DNA of 64,000 nucleotides from Streptomyces buecherae (GTDB lineage Bacteria; Actinomycetota; Actinomycetes; Streptomycetales; Streptomycetaceae): the NCBI RefSeq assembly GCF_014295035.1, contig NZ_CP060404.1, positions 1,902,001-1,966,000 of the forward strand. Direction: 5' to 3'. A program made the translations under genes and the position numbers. The notes beneath the pieces are model-generated. The model worked only from the letters and a program-made list of their open reading frames with translations, searched no databases and had not been told where the DNA came from. Numbering within the stretch: position 1 is the stretch's first letter; the number at the start of each line of letters is the position of its first letter. Below are positions 18,392 to 26,941 of this stretch, piece by piece.

Positions 18392-20073
18392 GCCAGGCCC
18401 TCCGCCAGCGGTCCGAGGGCGAGCGCGGGGAAGAAGGTGAGCCCGGTGATGATCAGGATCGCGCCCACCAGGAGCCCGGCGAACAGCGGCTGCTCGGTGC
18501 GCAGGGTGCCCGCCGTCTTCGGTACGGGCTGCTGCTCGGCCAGCGAGCCGGCCAGGGCGAGGACGAAGACCATCGGCAGGAAGCGGCCGAGCAGCATGGC
18601 CAGGCCGATCGTGGTGTTGTACCACTGCGTGTTGGCGTTCAGCCCGGCGAAGGCCGAGCCGTTGTTGTTGGCGCCGGAGGTGAAGGCGTACAGGACCTCG
18701 GAGAAACCGTGCGCGCCGCTGCCGTGCACCGAGTTACCGGCGGTGTTGAGGATCGAGTCCGGCGGCGTGGCCAGGGCCAGCGACGCGGCGGTGAAGCCGA
18801 GCACGAGGGTGGGGGTGACCAGGATGTAGCAGGCGGCGAACTTGATCTCACGGGTGCCGATCTTCTTGCCCAGGTACTCGGGCGTACGGCCGACCATCAG
18901 GCCCGCGATGAACACGGCGATGACGGCCATGATCAGCATGCCGTACAGGCCGGAGCCCACGCCGCCGGGGGCGATCTCGCCCAGCATCATGCCGAGCAGG
19001 TCGAGACCGCCGCCGAGGCCGGTGTTGGAGGAGTGGAAGGAGTTGACCGCGCCGGTGGAGGTCAGCGTGGTGGTGGCGGAGAAGAGGGCGGAGCCCGCGA
19101 CGCCGAACCGGGTCTCCTTGCCCTCCATGGCGCCGCCCGCCTCCTGGAGCGCCGCGCCGCCGTGGTGGAATTCGGTCCACAGCATCAGCGCGGAGAAGCC
19201 GAGCCAGATCACGCCCATCGTGCCGAGGATGGCGTAGCCCTGCCGGGTGCTGCCGACCATGCGGCCGAAGGTGCGGGTCAGCGAGACGGGGATGACCAGG
19301 ATCAGGAAGATCTCGAAGAGGTTGGACAGGCCGTTGGGGTTCTCGAAGGGGTGCGCGGAGTTGGCGTTGAAGTAGCCGCCGCCGTTGGTTCCGAGCTCCT
19401 TGATCACCTCCTGGGACGCGACCGCTCCGCCGTTCGTCTGCTGGACGCCGCCGTCGAACTGGCCGATCTCGTGGATGCCGGCGAAGTTCTGGATGACGCC
19501 GCAGGCGACCAGCACGAGCGCGCCGATGACGGCCATCGGGATCAGCACCCGGACCAGGCCGCGCACCAGGTCGGCCCAGAAGTTGCCGAGTTCGCCGGTG
19601 CGGGACCTGGCGAAGCCGCGGACCAGCGCGATGGCCACGGCGATGCCGACGGCGGCCGAGAGGAAGTTCTGCACCGCGAGCCCGCCGGTCTGCACGACGT
19701 GGCCCATCGACTGCTCGCCCGAGTAGGACTGCCAGTTGGTGTTGGCCACGAAGGAGGCGGCGGTGTTGAACGCCTGGTGCGGCGATATGGAGGTGAAGCC
19801 GTACGACAGCGGCAGGCTGCCCTGGGCGCGCTGGAGCAGGTAGAGGAAGAGGACGCCGGCCAGCGAGAAGGCGAGGACCGAGCGCAGGTAGGCGGGCCAG
19901 CGCAGTTGCACGGACGGGTTGGCACCGATGCAGCGGTAGATCCACTTCTCCACGCGGAGGTGCCGGGTGGAGCTGTAGACGGCGGCCAGGTAGTCGCCCA
20001 GAGGCCGGTGCACCAGGGCCAGCGCCCCGACGAGGGCGGCGAGCTGGAGCACTCCCGCGAGGACAGGACTCAT
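18388..20073 (-). CDS. kdpA: Potassium-transporting ATPase subunit KdpA
   Basis: Potassium-binding channel-like subunit of 561 residues with about ten membrane helices, related to the Trk/KcsA channel superfamily. Selectivity-filter-like segments are visible, including [28 protein letters not shown] and [13 protein letters not shown]. It translocates potassium in the KdpFABC complex. It is preceded by kdpF after seven bases and overlaps kdpB. Confidence 0.96.
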
Positions 20074-20080
20074 GTCGAGC

Positions 20081-20170
20081 TCAGAACCTCTCCGGGAAGA
20101 CGAGGGCGAGGACCAGGTAGCCCAGCAGGGCGACGGCCACGATCAGGCCGACGACGTTCTCGGCGGTCAC
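20081..20170 (-). CDS. kdpF: Small Kdp subunit KdpF
   Basis: Membrane peptide of 29 residues from a [32 protein letters not shown]. It shows the single helix and the terminal FPERF typical of KdpF, which stabilises KdpFABC. Its GTG overlaps the stop of a 27-residue frame (GTGA), and kdpA starts seven bases after its stop. Confidence 0.93.
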   Translation of the reverse strand: MTAENVVGLIVAVALLGYLVLALVFPERF

Positions 20171-20250
20171 AGCTTCGTCACCCCCTTGGCGACGAGTGCC
20201 ACCAACGCGAAGACCGCGATCGTGGTGACGACGAAGGCCAGGTCGGCCAT
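20167..20250 (-). CDS. 27-residue membrane micropeptide leading the kdp operon
   Basis: First translatable frame of the kdpFABC transcript: ATG at 20250 with AGGAG eight bases upstream. The product is a single hydrophobic helix (about LAFVVTTIAVFALVALVA) with a Lys-containing end, KGVTKL. Its stop overlaps the kdpF GTG (GTGA), so it is coupled to kdpF. It does not look like KdpF itself, since it lacks the FPERF end. It may be an additional Kdp accessory peptide, but its function is unknown. It is short enough to be missed by routine gene calling. Confidence 0.72.
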   Translation of the reverse strand: MADLAFVVTTIAVFALVALVAKGVTKL

Positions 20251-20323
20251 CGTGAGCTCCTAGAGGTTCGTAGAGCCGTTCGGACCCCTAGAGCAAACCC
20301 CCCGCAGCGCACGCCGAGTCGTC

Positions 20324-20364
20324 CGTTGACGGCTCTCATACGGCCATTGGCGCCGCGTTGACGG
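20324..20364. promoter_or_regulatory. CGTTGACGG direct repeat upstream of kdp operon
   Basis: CGTTGACGG occurs exactly at 20324-20332 and 20356-20364, 32 bases apart start to start (three helical turns), 75-115 bases upstream of the first start codon of the kdp operon. The core GTTGAC recurs upstream of kdpD (13728-13733). It is a candidate KdpE site; binding is inferred only from position and spacing. Confidence 0.5.
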
Positions 20365-20397
20365 ATTCCCTACGCGCACCGCCTCCACCTGCGCAAA

Positions 20398-20440
20398 AGC
20401 GGTGGGCTCCACTCCGCGAAACGGAGTGGAGCCCACCGCT
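20398..20440. terminator. Terminator downstream of DUF3710 gene
   Basis: A perfect 19-base stem (20398-20416 with 20422-20440) with loop CGAAA, about 50 bases beyond the stop of the minus-strand DUF3710 gene. It also insulates the kdp promoter region. Confidence 0.88.
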
Positions 20441-20487
20441 GAAGGTCAGTTTCCGGCCATGACCTGGGCCGTCCTTGGACGCTCGGG

Positions 20488-21273
20488 CTAGCGGACCTCG
20501 GTGATCTCGGGGCCGCGCTGGAGCTGGTCGACGCCGCCCGCGAACCGCGAGCCGGCCGCCTCGTCCTGCTGCACGCCGCCCTCGGCGACCATCTGCGCGT
20601 CGTCGGGCAGCTTGAGGACGATCGGGTCGCGCGGGGCCATCGGCGATTCGCCGCGCACCACGACGGTGTCGCGGACGATCTGCTCAAGGAGCCCGGCCGC
20701 CTCGGGCTGGACCGCGCCCTGACCCGAGATCACGCCGCGCAGGAACCAGCGCGGCCCGTCCACGCCGACGAACCGCACGAGCTGCACGCCGTTGGTGCCG
20801 TCCGGCAGTTGCACCGGGACCTGGGCCCGCAGCTCCCAGCCGAGCGGGCCCTCCACCTCGTCGATGACGCCGCCCTGCTGGGTGATGCCGCCGGCGATCT
20901 CCTCGCGCACCTCGCGCCAGATGCCCTCGTTCTTGGGGGCGGCGAAGCCCTGCAACTGCACCGCGCTGTCCCGCAGCACGACGGTCGCGGCGACGATCGA
21001 GTCCCCGGCGACCTCGACCCGCAGCTCCATGCCCTCGACCCCGGGCACGAACAGCCCGCCGAGGTCCACGCGGCCCTCACCGGGGTTGCCGACCTCGGAG
21101 ATGTCCCACGGTCCGTCGGGGCGCGGCGCGGGCGGCAGGCTTACCTGCTCCGCCTCCTCGGCCGAGTCGTCGGCCACGTCGTCCGCCGTGTCCTCGGCCA
21201 ACTCCTCGGCGGCCACGCCCTTGTCGACCTGGTCGACGGCGTCCTCACTGCGCTTGCGTCGACGTCCGAACAC
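20488..21273 (-). CDS. DUF3710 domain protein
   Basis: Actinobacterial protein of 261 residues starting at a GTG (MFGRRRKRSED-type start, GGAAGGA upstream). A basic N-terminus is followed by an acidic Ala/Asp/Glu stretch (about residues 10-45) and the DUF3710 domain with GPWDISEVG, RVDLGGLFVPGVEGMELRVEV, GWELRAQVPV and GVDGPRWFLRGVISGQ. It follows dut after one base; dut-DUF3710 is a conserved actinobacterial pair. Function unknown; soluble. Confidence 0.9.
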   Translation of the reverse strand: MFGRRRKRSEDAVDQVDKGVAAEELAEDTADDVADDSAEEAEQVSLPPAPRPDGPWDISEVGNPGEGRVDLGGLFVPGVEGMELRVEVAGDSIVAATVVLRDSAVQLQGFAAPKNEGIWREVREEIAGGITQQGGVIDEVEGPLGWELRAQVPVQLPDGTNGVQLVRFVGVDGPRWFLRGVISGQGAVQPEAAGLLEQIVRDTVVVRGESPMAPRDPIVLKLPDDAQMVAEGGVQQDEAAGSRFAGGVDQLQRGPEITEVR

Positions 21274-21274
21274 G

Positions 21275-21790
21275 TCACTGTCCTTCCCGGTCGGCACCGA
21301 CCGAAGAGTATCCATTCCCACCCGATGAGCCGCCCACCGCGGCATGGCCCCCCGTGGACCCGAAGCCCCCCTCGGCGCGCGCCGAGCCGGGAAGCTCCAC
21401 CACCTCGTGGAAGCGCACCTTCTCCACCTGCTGGACGATGAGCTGGGCGACCCGGTCGAACCGCTCGAACCGCACGCTCTCGCGCGGGTCCAGATTGACC
21501 ACGATCACCTTGATCTCCCCACGGTACCCGGCATCCACCGTGCCCGGAGCATTCACCAGGGCGACACCACAGCGGGCGGCGAGCCCCGAGCGGGGGTGCA
21601 CGAAGGCCGCGTACCCGTCCGGGAGCGCGATGGACACCCCGGTGGGCAGCACCGCGCGCTCGCCGGGGGCGAGTTCGGCCGCCTCGGTGGTGACCAGATC
21701 CGCCCCGGCGTCGCCGGGATGCCCGTAGGCGGGGAGCGGAACCGACGGGTCCACCCGCCGAATCAGGACGTCTACGGGCTCACGGCTCAC
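21275..21790 (-). CDS. dut: dUTP diphosphatase
   Basis: Trimeric dUTPase of 171 residues that converts dUTP to dUMP and keeps uracil out of DNA. All five motifs are present: GDAGADLVTTE, PRSGLAARCGVAL, NAPGTVDAGYRGEIKV, RFDRVAQLIVQ, and the C-terminal arm EGGFGSTG. Residues beyond this arm (AAVGGSSGGNGYSSVG...) extend it. The GTG at 21790 overlaps the thioesterase stop (GTGA) and has GAGGTG upstream. Confidence 0.96.
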   Translation of the reverse strand: MSREPVDVLIRRVDPSVPLPAYGHPGDAGADLVTTEAAELAPGERAVLPTGVSIALPDGYAAFVHPRSGLAARCGVALVNAPGTVDAGYRGEIKVIVVNLDPRESVRFERFDRVAQLIVQQVEKVRFHEVVELPGSARAEGGFGSTGGHAAVGGSSGGNGYSSVGADREGQ

Positions 21791-22371
21791 GGATTCACCT
21801 CGAAGGCACGCGCGACCTTGATCTGGTCCGGGTCGGAGAGGGCCGCGTTGATCTCTTCCGGCCGGCCGTTCTCGATGAAGTGGTCCACCTTCACCTCGAT
21901 GAACAGGGCGTCCGCGCGGACGGCGACCGGCCCGTCGGGCCCGCCGATCCGACCGGTCGCCGTGGAGTAGATCTTGCGCCCGTGCACCGCCACCACGTGG
22001 GCGTCCAGGTACAGCTCGGTGTCGACCGGGACCGGGCGCACGAAGTCGGTCTCCAGGCGCCCGGTCACCGCGATCACCCGCAGCAGCCAGCCGAGCGAGC
22101 CCAGCGTCTCGTCCAGGGCCGTGGCCAGCACCCCGCCGTGCGCGAGCCCGGGGGCCCCCTGGTGGGCCCGCTTGACCGTGAACCGCGCGGTGACGCCGAC
22201 GCCATCGCCCGCCCGGATCGCCAGGTGCAGGCCGTGCGGCTGTGCGTCGCCGCAGCCGAAGCACTGGTCGTAGTGCGCGCCGATCAGCTCGCCGGGCGCC
22301 GGCGCTTCGGGGTGTCGCACCGGCGCCGCGGCCTCGACCGGCGGCGTCAGCGATGTCGTTCGTCCACTCAC
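21787..22371 (-). CDS. PaaI-like hotdog-fold thioesterase
   Basis: Protein of 194 residues with a single hotdog domain: CFGCGDAQPHGLHL near the start, the helix motif HQGAPGLAHGGVLATALDETLGSL, then DFVRPVPVDTELYLDAHV. This matches acyl-CoA thioesterases of the PaaI type; the acyl substrate is unknown. GTG start, divergent from the DUF3093 gene and coupled to dut. Confidence 0.85.
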   Translation of the reverse strand: MSGRTTSLTPPVEAAAPVRHPEAPAPGELIGAHYDQCFGCGDAQPHGLHLAIRAGDGVGVTARFTVKRAHQGAPGLAHGGVLATALDETLGSLGWLLRVIAVTGRLETDFVRPVPVDTELYLDAHVVAVHGRKIYSTATGRIGGPDGPVAVRADALFIEVKVDHFIENGRPEEINAALSDPDQIKVARAFEVNP

Positions 22372-22430
22372 GGGTGCAGACCTTACCCGCGCTGGTGGGC
22401 GGCGGGCTCCGTCGTGCCAAGCTGGAAACC

Positions 22431-22877
22431 ATGCAGCCTTACGAGGAACGCCTGACCGCACCCCGTTTCTGGTGGTTCATCGCCGCCCTGACCGGTGTGG
22501 CGGGGGCGCTGATCCTGCTGCCGCTGGGAACCCTGGCCATGCTCGGCGGGCTGATCGGAGCGTCGGCCCTGGCCAGCGTCGCGATCAGCGCGTACGGCTC
22601 GGTCCGCATCCGGGTGGTGGCGGGTGCGCTGGTCGCCGGGGACGCGAAGATCCCGGTGGAGGCGCTGGGCGAGGCCCGGGTCCTCGACCCGGCGGAGGCC
22701 GTCGCCTGGCGCGGCCCCAAGGCCGACCCGCGGGCGTTCATGCTGCTGCGCAGCTACATCCCCACCGCGCTGCGGATCGAGGTCACCGACCCGGCCGACC
22801 CGACGCCGTACCTGTACCTGTCCACGCGCCACCCGAAGAAGCTGGCCGCGGCCATCGCCGCGGTACGAACGAGCTAG
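22431..22877 (+). CDS. DUF3093 domain membrane protein
   Basis: Protein of 148 residues starting MQPYEERLTAPRFWW. It has two adjacent membrane helices (about residues 14-30 and 33-50), then a soluble part with IRVVAGALVAGDAKIPVEALGEARVLD and LYLSTRHPKKLAAAI, typical of actinobacterial DUF3093, which is often beside dut. Function unknown. Confidence 0.9.
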   Translation: MQPYEERLTAPRFWWFIAALTGVAGALILLPLGTLAMLGGLIGASALASVAISAYGSVRIRVVAGALVAGDAKIPVEALGEARVLDPAEAVAWRGPKADPRAFMLLRSYIPTALRIEVTDPADPTPYLYLSTRHPKKLAAAIAAVRTS

Positions 22878-22924
22878 CCCCTGGCCGGGGCGGCACGGGT
22901 GGGGGCCGTGGCGGGTGCGCCGGC

Positions 22925-23782
22925 TCAGTCGCGGGGGCGGCGGCGGCCGAGGCGGCGCCGCTTCGCCTTGGGAGGCGGCGGAAGCTGTGCCGCCGGTCGG
23001 GGTGGGGTGAAGGTCTGAGCGGGTCCGGCGGGCGACAGCTCGCCCGCGACCTGTTCGGCCCGCTCCGGGGACGGGAGCTGGTCCCAGGGGATCTGGCGGG
23101 CCCGCAGGTCCTTGCGGACCTTCTCGGCGAGCCGCTTGGTCTCGCGCCGGTTCATCATCGCCCCGACGGCCGCGCCGATCATGAACGGTGCGAGGTTGGG
23201 CAGGTTGCGGAAGGTGCGCTTGACGATGCGCTGCCGCAGCTCGCGCTTGACGGGCCCGGACAGGGCCGCGTTGAAGCTGGCGGGCTTGACGACGTCGATG
23301 CCCCGCTCCTGGGTCCACGCCGTGAGGTAGGCGGCGCTGCGCTGGGACAGGGTGCCGGGCGCACGCACGCCGTAGACCTCGTGCAGCTCGGCGATGAGCT
23401 TGAACTCGATGGTCGCCACGCCGACGATCTCGGTGGCGAGCTCGGCGGGCATGGCGGGCGGAACGGGCAGCATGGCCGCGGCGCCCACGCCCGCGCCCAC
23501 GGTCGAGGTGGCGCCCGCGGCGCCCGCGACGAGCTTGTCCGCGATCTCCTCGGGGCCGAGCCCCGGGAACTGCGCTCGCAGCGTCGCGAGGTCCCGCACC
23601 GGAACACGGGGGGCGCTCGCGATGATCCGGTCGGCGACGGCGCTCACGCCCGCCCGTACGCCGCGACCGGTCCGCCTGAGTCCGGTGCCGGCGGCCTTCG
23701 TGCCTCGGCCGACGGCGTCCGCGAGCGAGGCCGCACGGCCCCGCTCGACGTTCGCGTCATCCCGCTGGGAAACGTCCCGCAC
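22925..23782 (-). CDS. Conserved hypothetical protein
   Basis: Protein of 285 residues from a GTG, with no family I can name securely. The middle carries moderately hydrophobic helices (GATSTVGAGVGAAAMLPVPP, FMIGAAVGAMMN) resembling membrane-associated EcsC-like proteins, and the C-terminus is a Pro-rich, strongly basic tail (KAKRRRLGRRRPRD). It lies 17 bases downstream of the DUF4193 gene on the same strand and so is probably cotranscribed with it. Confidence 0.7.
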   Translation of the reverse strand: MRDVSQRDDANVERGRAASLADAVGRGTKAAGTGLRRTGRGVRAGVSAVADRIIASAPRVPVRDLATLRAQFPGLGPEEIADKLVAGAAGATSTVGAGVGAAAMLPVPPAMPAELATEIVGVATIEFKLIAELHEVYGVRAPGTLSQRSAAYLTAWTQERGIDVVKPASFNAALSGPVKRELRQRIVKRTFRNLPNLAPFMIGAAVGAMMNRRETKRLAEKVRKDLRARQIPWDQLPSPERAEQVAGELSPAGPAQTFTPPRPAAQLPPPPKAKRRRLGRRRPRD

Positions 23783-23799
23783 CGTAAGGGAGCCGTACC

Positions 23800-24099
23800 T
23801 CAGGCCGCGCAGTCGCGGCAGATGGGCTGGCCGTTCTTCTCGGCGGCCAGCTGACTCCGGTGGTGCACGAGGAAGCAGTTCATGCAGGTGAACTCGTCCG
23901 CCTGGCGCGGCAGCACGCGCACCGACAGCTCCTCGTTCGAGAGGTCGGCACCGGGCAGCTCAAGGCCCTCCGCCTGCTCGAATTCGTCCACGTCTACGGT
24001 GGACGCGGACTTGTCGTTCCGCCGTGCCTTCAGCTCCTCAATGCTGTCCTCGTTGACGTCGTCATCGGTCTTACGTGGGGTGTCGTAGTCCGTTGCCAT
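23800..24099 (-). CDS. DUF4193 zinc-binding protein
   Basis: Acidic protein of 99 residues, widely conserved in actinobacteria. A disordered N-terminus is followed by VRVLPRQADEFTCMNCFLVHHRSQL and CRDC; the two Cys-x-x-Cys pairs should bind zinc. ATG at 24099. It probably heads a transcript with the downstream hypothetical gene. DUF4193 proteins have been linked to RNA polymerase through similarity to RbpA-like zinc proteins, but no function is assigned here. Confidence 0.9.
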   Translation of the reverse strand: MATDYDTPRKTDDDVNEDSIEELKARRNDKSASTVDVDEFEQAEGLELPGADLSNEELSVRVLPRQADEFTCMNCFLVHHRSQLAAEKNGQPICRDCAA

Positions 24100-24563
24100 G
24101 TCGCTCTCCCCCTCTGGGTATCTGCGGTGTCTCCAGCGCACGTAACGCGTGAGAGGCCGGACTTGTGCCCGACCTGAGGCGGAGATTTTGCCTCACATCA
24201 AGGTCTGTTACTCAATCGACACCCAACCGGCCCCCTGAAGAGGTGATCGGCTTGGATGGCGGTCGGACGGTACACGATGCGCGGGGGGTCCTTCACACGC
24301 GCCCTCACCGGTACTTCCCGTGATCGGCGCCCCCGGAAACCCGGATTTTCCCGGCTTTGCACCACTCTCCGCGGCTACGGAGAGTACGTGGCCGAAAATT
24401 CGTCCGTGTGATCGAAAACACATGGCGATGAATCTCGCCCCGTCGGGATAATTCCGCTAAAAGCGAACAAATTCCCAGGCTCCCGTGCGCCCCCTGGGGA
24501 GCGCCCCCACCGTTCGCCGGGGTGACGCGTCGCACGCCGCGCCCGGCCCGCGGCCCCACGCGC
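24100..24563. other. Intergenic region between DUF4193 and cutS
   Basis: About 460 bases without a gene and distinctly less GC-rich than the rest, especially 24330-24475. It contains a perfect 8-base stem (ACTCTCCG/CGGAGAGT, 24364-24385) and A/T-rich tracts. It should hold the DUF4193 promoter and the cutRS 3' end. A small RNA is possible but no known family was recognised. Confidence 0.5.
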
Positions 24564-25811
24564 TCACACCGGGAAGGAGACCTGGATCACCAGTCCACCC
24601 CCCTCGCGCGGCACGGCCGTGATCCGCCCGCCGTGCGCCCGCACCACCGACCGCACGATCGACAGGCCGAGCCCGACGCCCTTGTCGCTACCGGTCCGCT
24701 CCGTCCGCAGCCGGCGGAACGGCTCGAAGATGTTGTCCACCTCGTACGCGGGAACCACCGGGCCCGTGTTCGAGACCACCAGCACCGCCTCCGCCCGCTC
24801 CAGCACGGTGTCCACCCGCACCCAGCCGTCGGGGGCGTTGTAGCGCACCGCGTTCTGCACCAGGTTCAGCGCGACCCGCTCCAGCAGCACGCCGTTGCCC
24901 TGGAGGACCGCGGGCTGCCGCTCGCCGCGCAGCTCCACCCCCTTGGCCTGGGCCTCCGTACGCGCCTGGTCGACCGCCTGGGTGGCGACCTCGGCCAGGT
25001 CCACCGGCTTGCGGTCCACGATCTCGTTGTCGCTGCGGGCGAGCAGCAACAGCCCCTCCACCAGTTGCTCGCTGCGCTCGTTGGTGGCCAGCAGCGTCTT
25101 GCCGAGCTGGGTGAGCTCCGGCGAGGCGTCCGGGTCCGAGAGCTGCACCTCGAGGAGGGTGCGGTTGATCGCGAGGGGGGTGCGCAGCTCGTGCGAGGCG
25201 TTGGCGACGAAGCGCTGCTGGGCCGTGAAGGCCCGGCCGAGCCGCTCCAGCATCTCGTCGAAGGTGTCCGAGAGCTCCTTGAGCTCGTCGTCCGGGCCGC
25301 CCAGCTCGATGCGCCGGGACAGGTCCGAGCCGGCCACCTGGCGGGCGGTGCGCGTGATCCGGCCCAGCGGCGACAGGACGCGCCCGGCCATCGCGTACCC
25401 GAAGGCGAAGGCGACCACGGTCAGCCCGAGCAGCGCCAGCAGCGACCTGCGCAGCAGGCCGTCCAGCGCCATCTCGCGCTGCCCCTGCATGCACTGCGCC
25501 ACGGCGTGGTTGAACTGCGCGCTGTTGCCACGGTCGGGCAGGTCGCAGACGTCGCTGGTGGCCCGGTAGTCGGCGTTGATGATCTGGAACGGCAGCTCGT
25601 TGCCCTTGTGCAGGGCGTCGGCGGCCAGCAGGTAGATGATCGACAGCAGCAGGATGCCGGCCATCAGGAACATGCCGCCGTACAGCAGCGTCAGCCGTAT
25701 CCGGATGGTCGGGCGCAGCCAGGGCAGCGGGCGGCCCAGCTCTGAGGGTGACCAGTGGGGCTTGGGGGGCGCGGTGGGCAGCGGCGGGGTGGGGGGAGGG
25801 GTCGCGGCCAT
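24564..25811 (-). CDS. cutS: Sensor histidine kinase CutS
   Basis: Sensor kinase of 415 residues. A Pro-rich cytoplasmic start is followed by a membrane helix (about 39-63), an extracytoplasmic loop of ~55 residues containing Cys89 and Cys107, a second helix (~120-142), HAMP, HisKA with NASHELRTPLA, and a HATPase domain (NLVQNAVRYNAP, DKGVGLGLSIV). Paired with CutR six bases upstream. CutRS was named from copper-related melanin and antibiotic phenotypes in S. lividans. The two cysteines facing the outside could form a redox-sensitive disulfide, which fits reports of CutRS responding to protein-secretion stress. Confidence 0.93.
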   Translation of the reverse strand: MAATPPPTPPLPTAPPKPHWSPSELGRPLPWLRPTIRIRLTLLYGGMFLMAGILLLSIIYLLAADALHKGNELPFQIINADYRATSDVCDLPDRGNSAQFNHAVAQCMQGQREMALDGLLRRSLLALLGLTVVAFAFGYAMAGRVLSPLGRITRTARQVAGSDLSRRIELGGPDDELKELSDTFDEMLERLGRAFTAQQRFVANASHELRTPLAINRTLLEVQLSDPDASPELTQLGKTLLATNERSEQLVEGLLLLARSDNEIVDRKPVDLAEVATQAVDQARTEAQAKGVELRGERQPAVLQGNGVLLERVALNLVQNAVRYNAPDGWVRVDTVLERAEAVLVVSNTGPVVPAYEVDNIFEPFRRLRTERTGSDKGVGLGLSIVRSVVRAHGGRITAVPREGGGLVIQVSFPV

Positions 25812-25817
25812 ACCCGG

Positions 25818-26471
25818 TCAGATCCGGTATCCGGAGCCGGGCACGGTCACGATCACGGCGGGCTCGCCCAGTTTGCGGCGGAGCGTCATCACGGTCACCC
25901 GGACGACGTTGGTGAACGGGTCGGTGTTCTCGTCCCACGCCTTCTCCAGGAGCTGCTCCGCCGAGACCACGGCGCCCTCGCTGCGCAGCAGCACCTCCAA
26001 GACCGCGAACTCCTTCGGCGCGAGCTGGATCTCCTGGCCGTCGCGGAAGACCTCGCGGCGGTTGGGGTCCAGCTTGATCCCGGCCCGCTCCAGGACCGGC
26101 GGCAGCGCCACGGTCGTCCGGCGGCCGAGCGCCCGCACCCGGGCGATCAGCTCGCTGAACGCGAAGGGCTTGGGGAGGTAGTCGTCGGCCCCGATCTCCA
26201 GGCCCTCCACCCGGTCGCTGACGTCGCCGGAGGCGGTGAGCATCAGGACCCGGGTGGGCAGGCCGAGGTCGACGAGCTTGCGGCACACCTCGTCGCCGTG
26301 CACCAGGGGCAGGTCGCGGTCGAGTACCACCACGTCGTAGTCGTTGACGGCGATCCGCTCCAGTGCGGCGGCGCCGTCGTAGACGACGTCGACGGCCATG
26401 GCCTCGCGACGCAGCCCGGTGGCCACCGCGTCCGCGAGAAGCTGCTCGTCCTCGACGACGAGTACACGCAC
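25818..26471 (-). CDS. cutR: Response regulator CutR
   Basis: OmpR-type regulator of 217 residues, the exact length known for CutR. Receiver motifs are VVEDEQ, the phospho-acceptor in VVVLDRDLPL and the Lys in YLPKPF; the winged helix has EIQLAPKEFAVLEVLLRSEG and VVRVTVMTLRRKLG. GTG start. Three CGTTCGCCGC copies lie in the upstream region and may be autoregulatory sites. Confidence 0.94.
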   Translation of the reverse strand: MRVLVVEDEQLLADAVATGLRREAMAVDVVYDGAAALERIAVNDYDVVVLDRDLPLVHGDEVCRKLVDLGLPTRVLMLTASGDVSDRVEGLEIGADDYLPKPFAFSELIARVRALGRRTTVALPPVLERAGIKLDPNRREVFRDGQEIQLAPKEFAVLEVLLRSEGAVVSAEQLLEKAWDENTDPFTNVVRVTVMTLRRKLGEPAVIVTVPGSGYRI

Positions 26472-26941
26472 GGTGCTGTCCTTTCCCTACGCCCCGATGG
26501 GCGGCTGGCCCGCTGGGGCCGACTGAATGTGCTCGGCGTTCGCCGCCTGCTGGCCTGACGTTCGCCGCGCGCTCGCCCCACGGACATCCGCCGGTGGGCG
26601 GCACACCACGCAAACGCCTGGTGAGCGTCTCCATCCTGCCCCCAAGCCCGATAAACCGGCGGTAAGGGACGACCTGGCGGAGGCCCGGAAAAGGTCCTTC
26701 GGGCCGGAGCAAGCGCCGAGGATTTCTTTGGAAGGGCGAGGTTTCTCGGCGTGGAGGGCTGGGGAAGACGACTGCACACCCCGCGATCACGCCCTGACTG
26801 TGGCACTCGACTGCGTCTGTCGTTCTCACAGCGTTCGCCGCTTTCAGGGACGGCGTACGTGATCGTTCTCCCGCCAGCGAGCGGGGACCTCCAGGGCACA
26901 GCCCGTGCCACCGAGCCGACCCACCGACGAGGGGGCGCACC
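26472..26941. promoter_or_regulatory. Divergent control region of cutRS
   Basis: About 470 bases without a convincing gene. CGTTCGCCGC occurs at 26537-26546, 26559-26568 and 26832-26841. The first two are 22 bases apart start to start, the two-turn spacing common for OmpR-family dimers. The right part should hold the promoter of the small gene at 26942. Confidence 0.5.
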
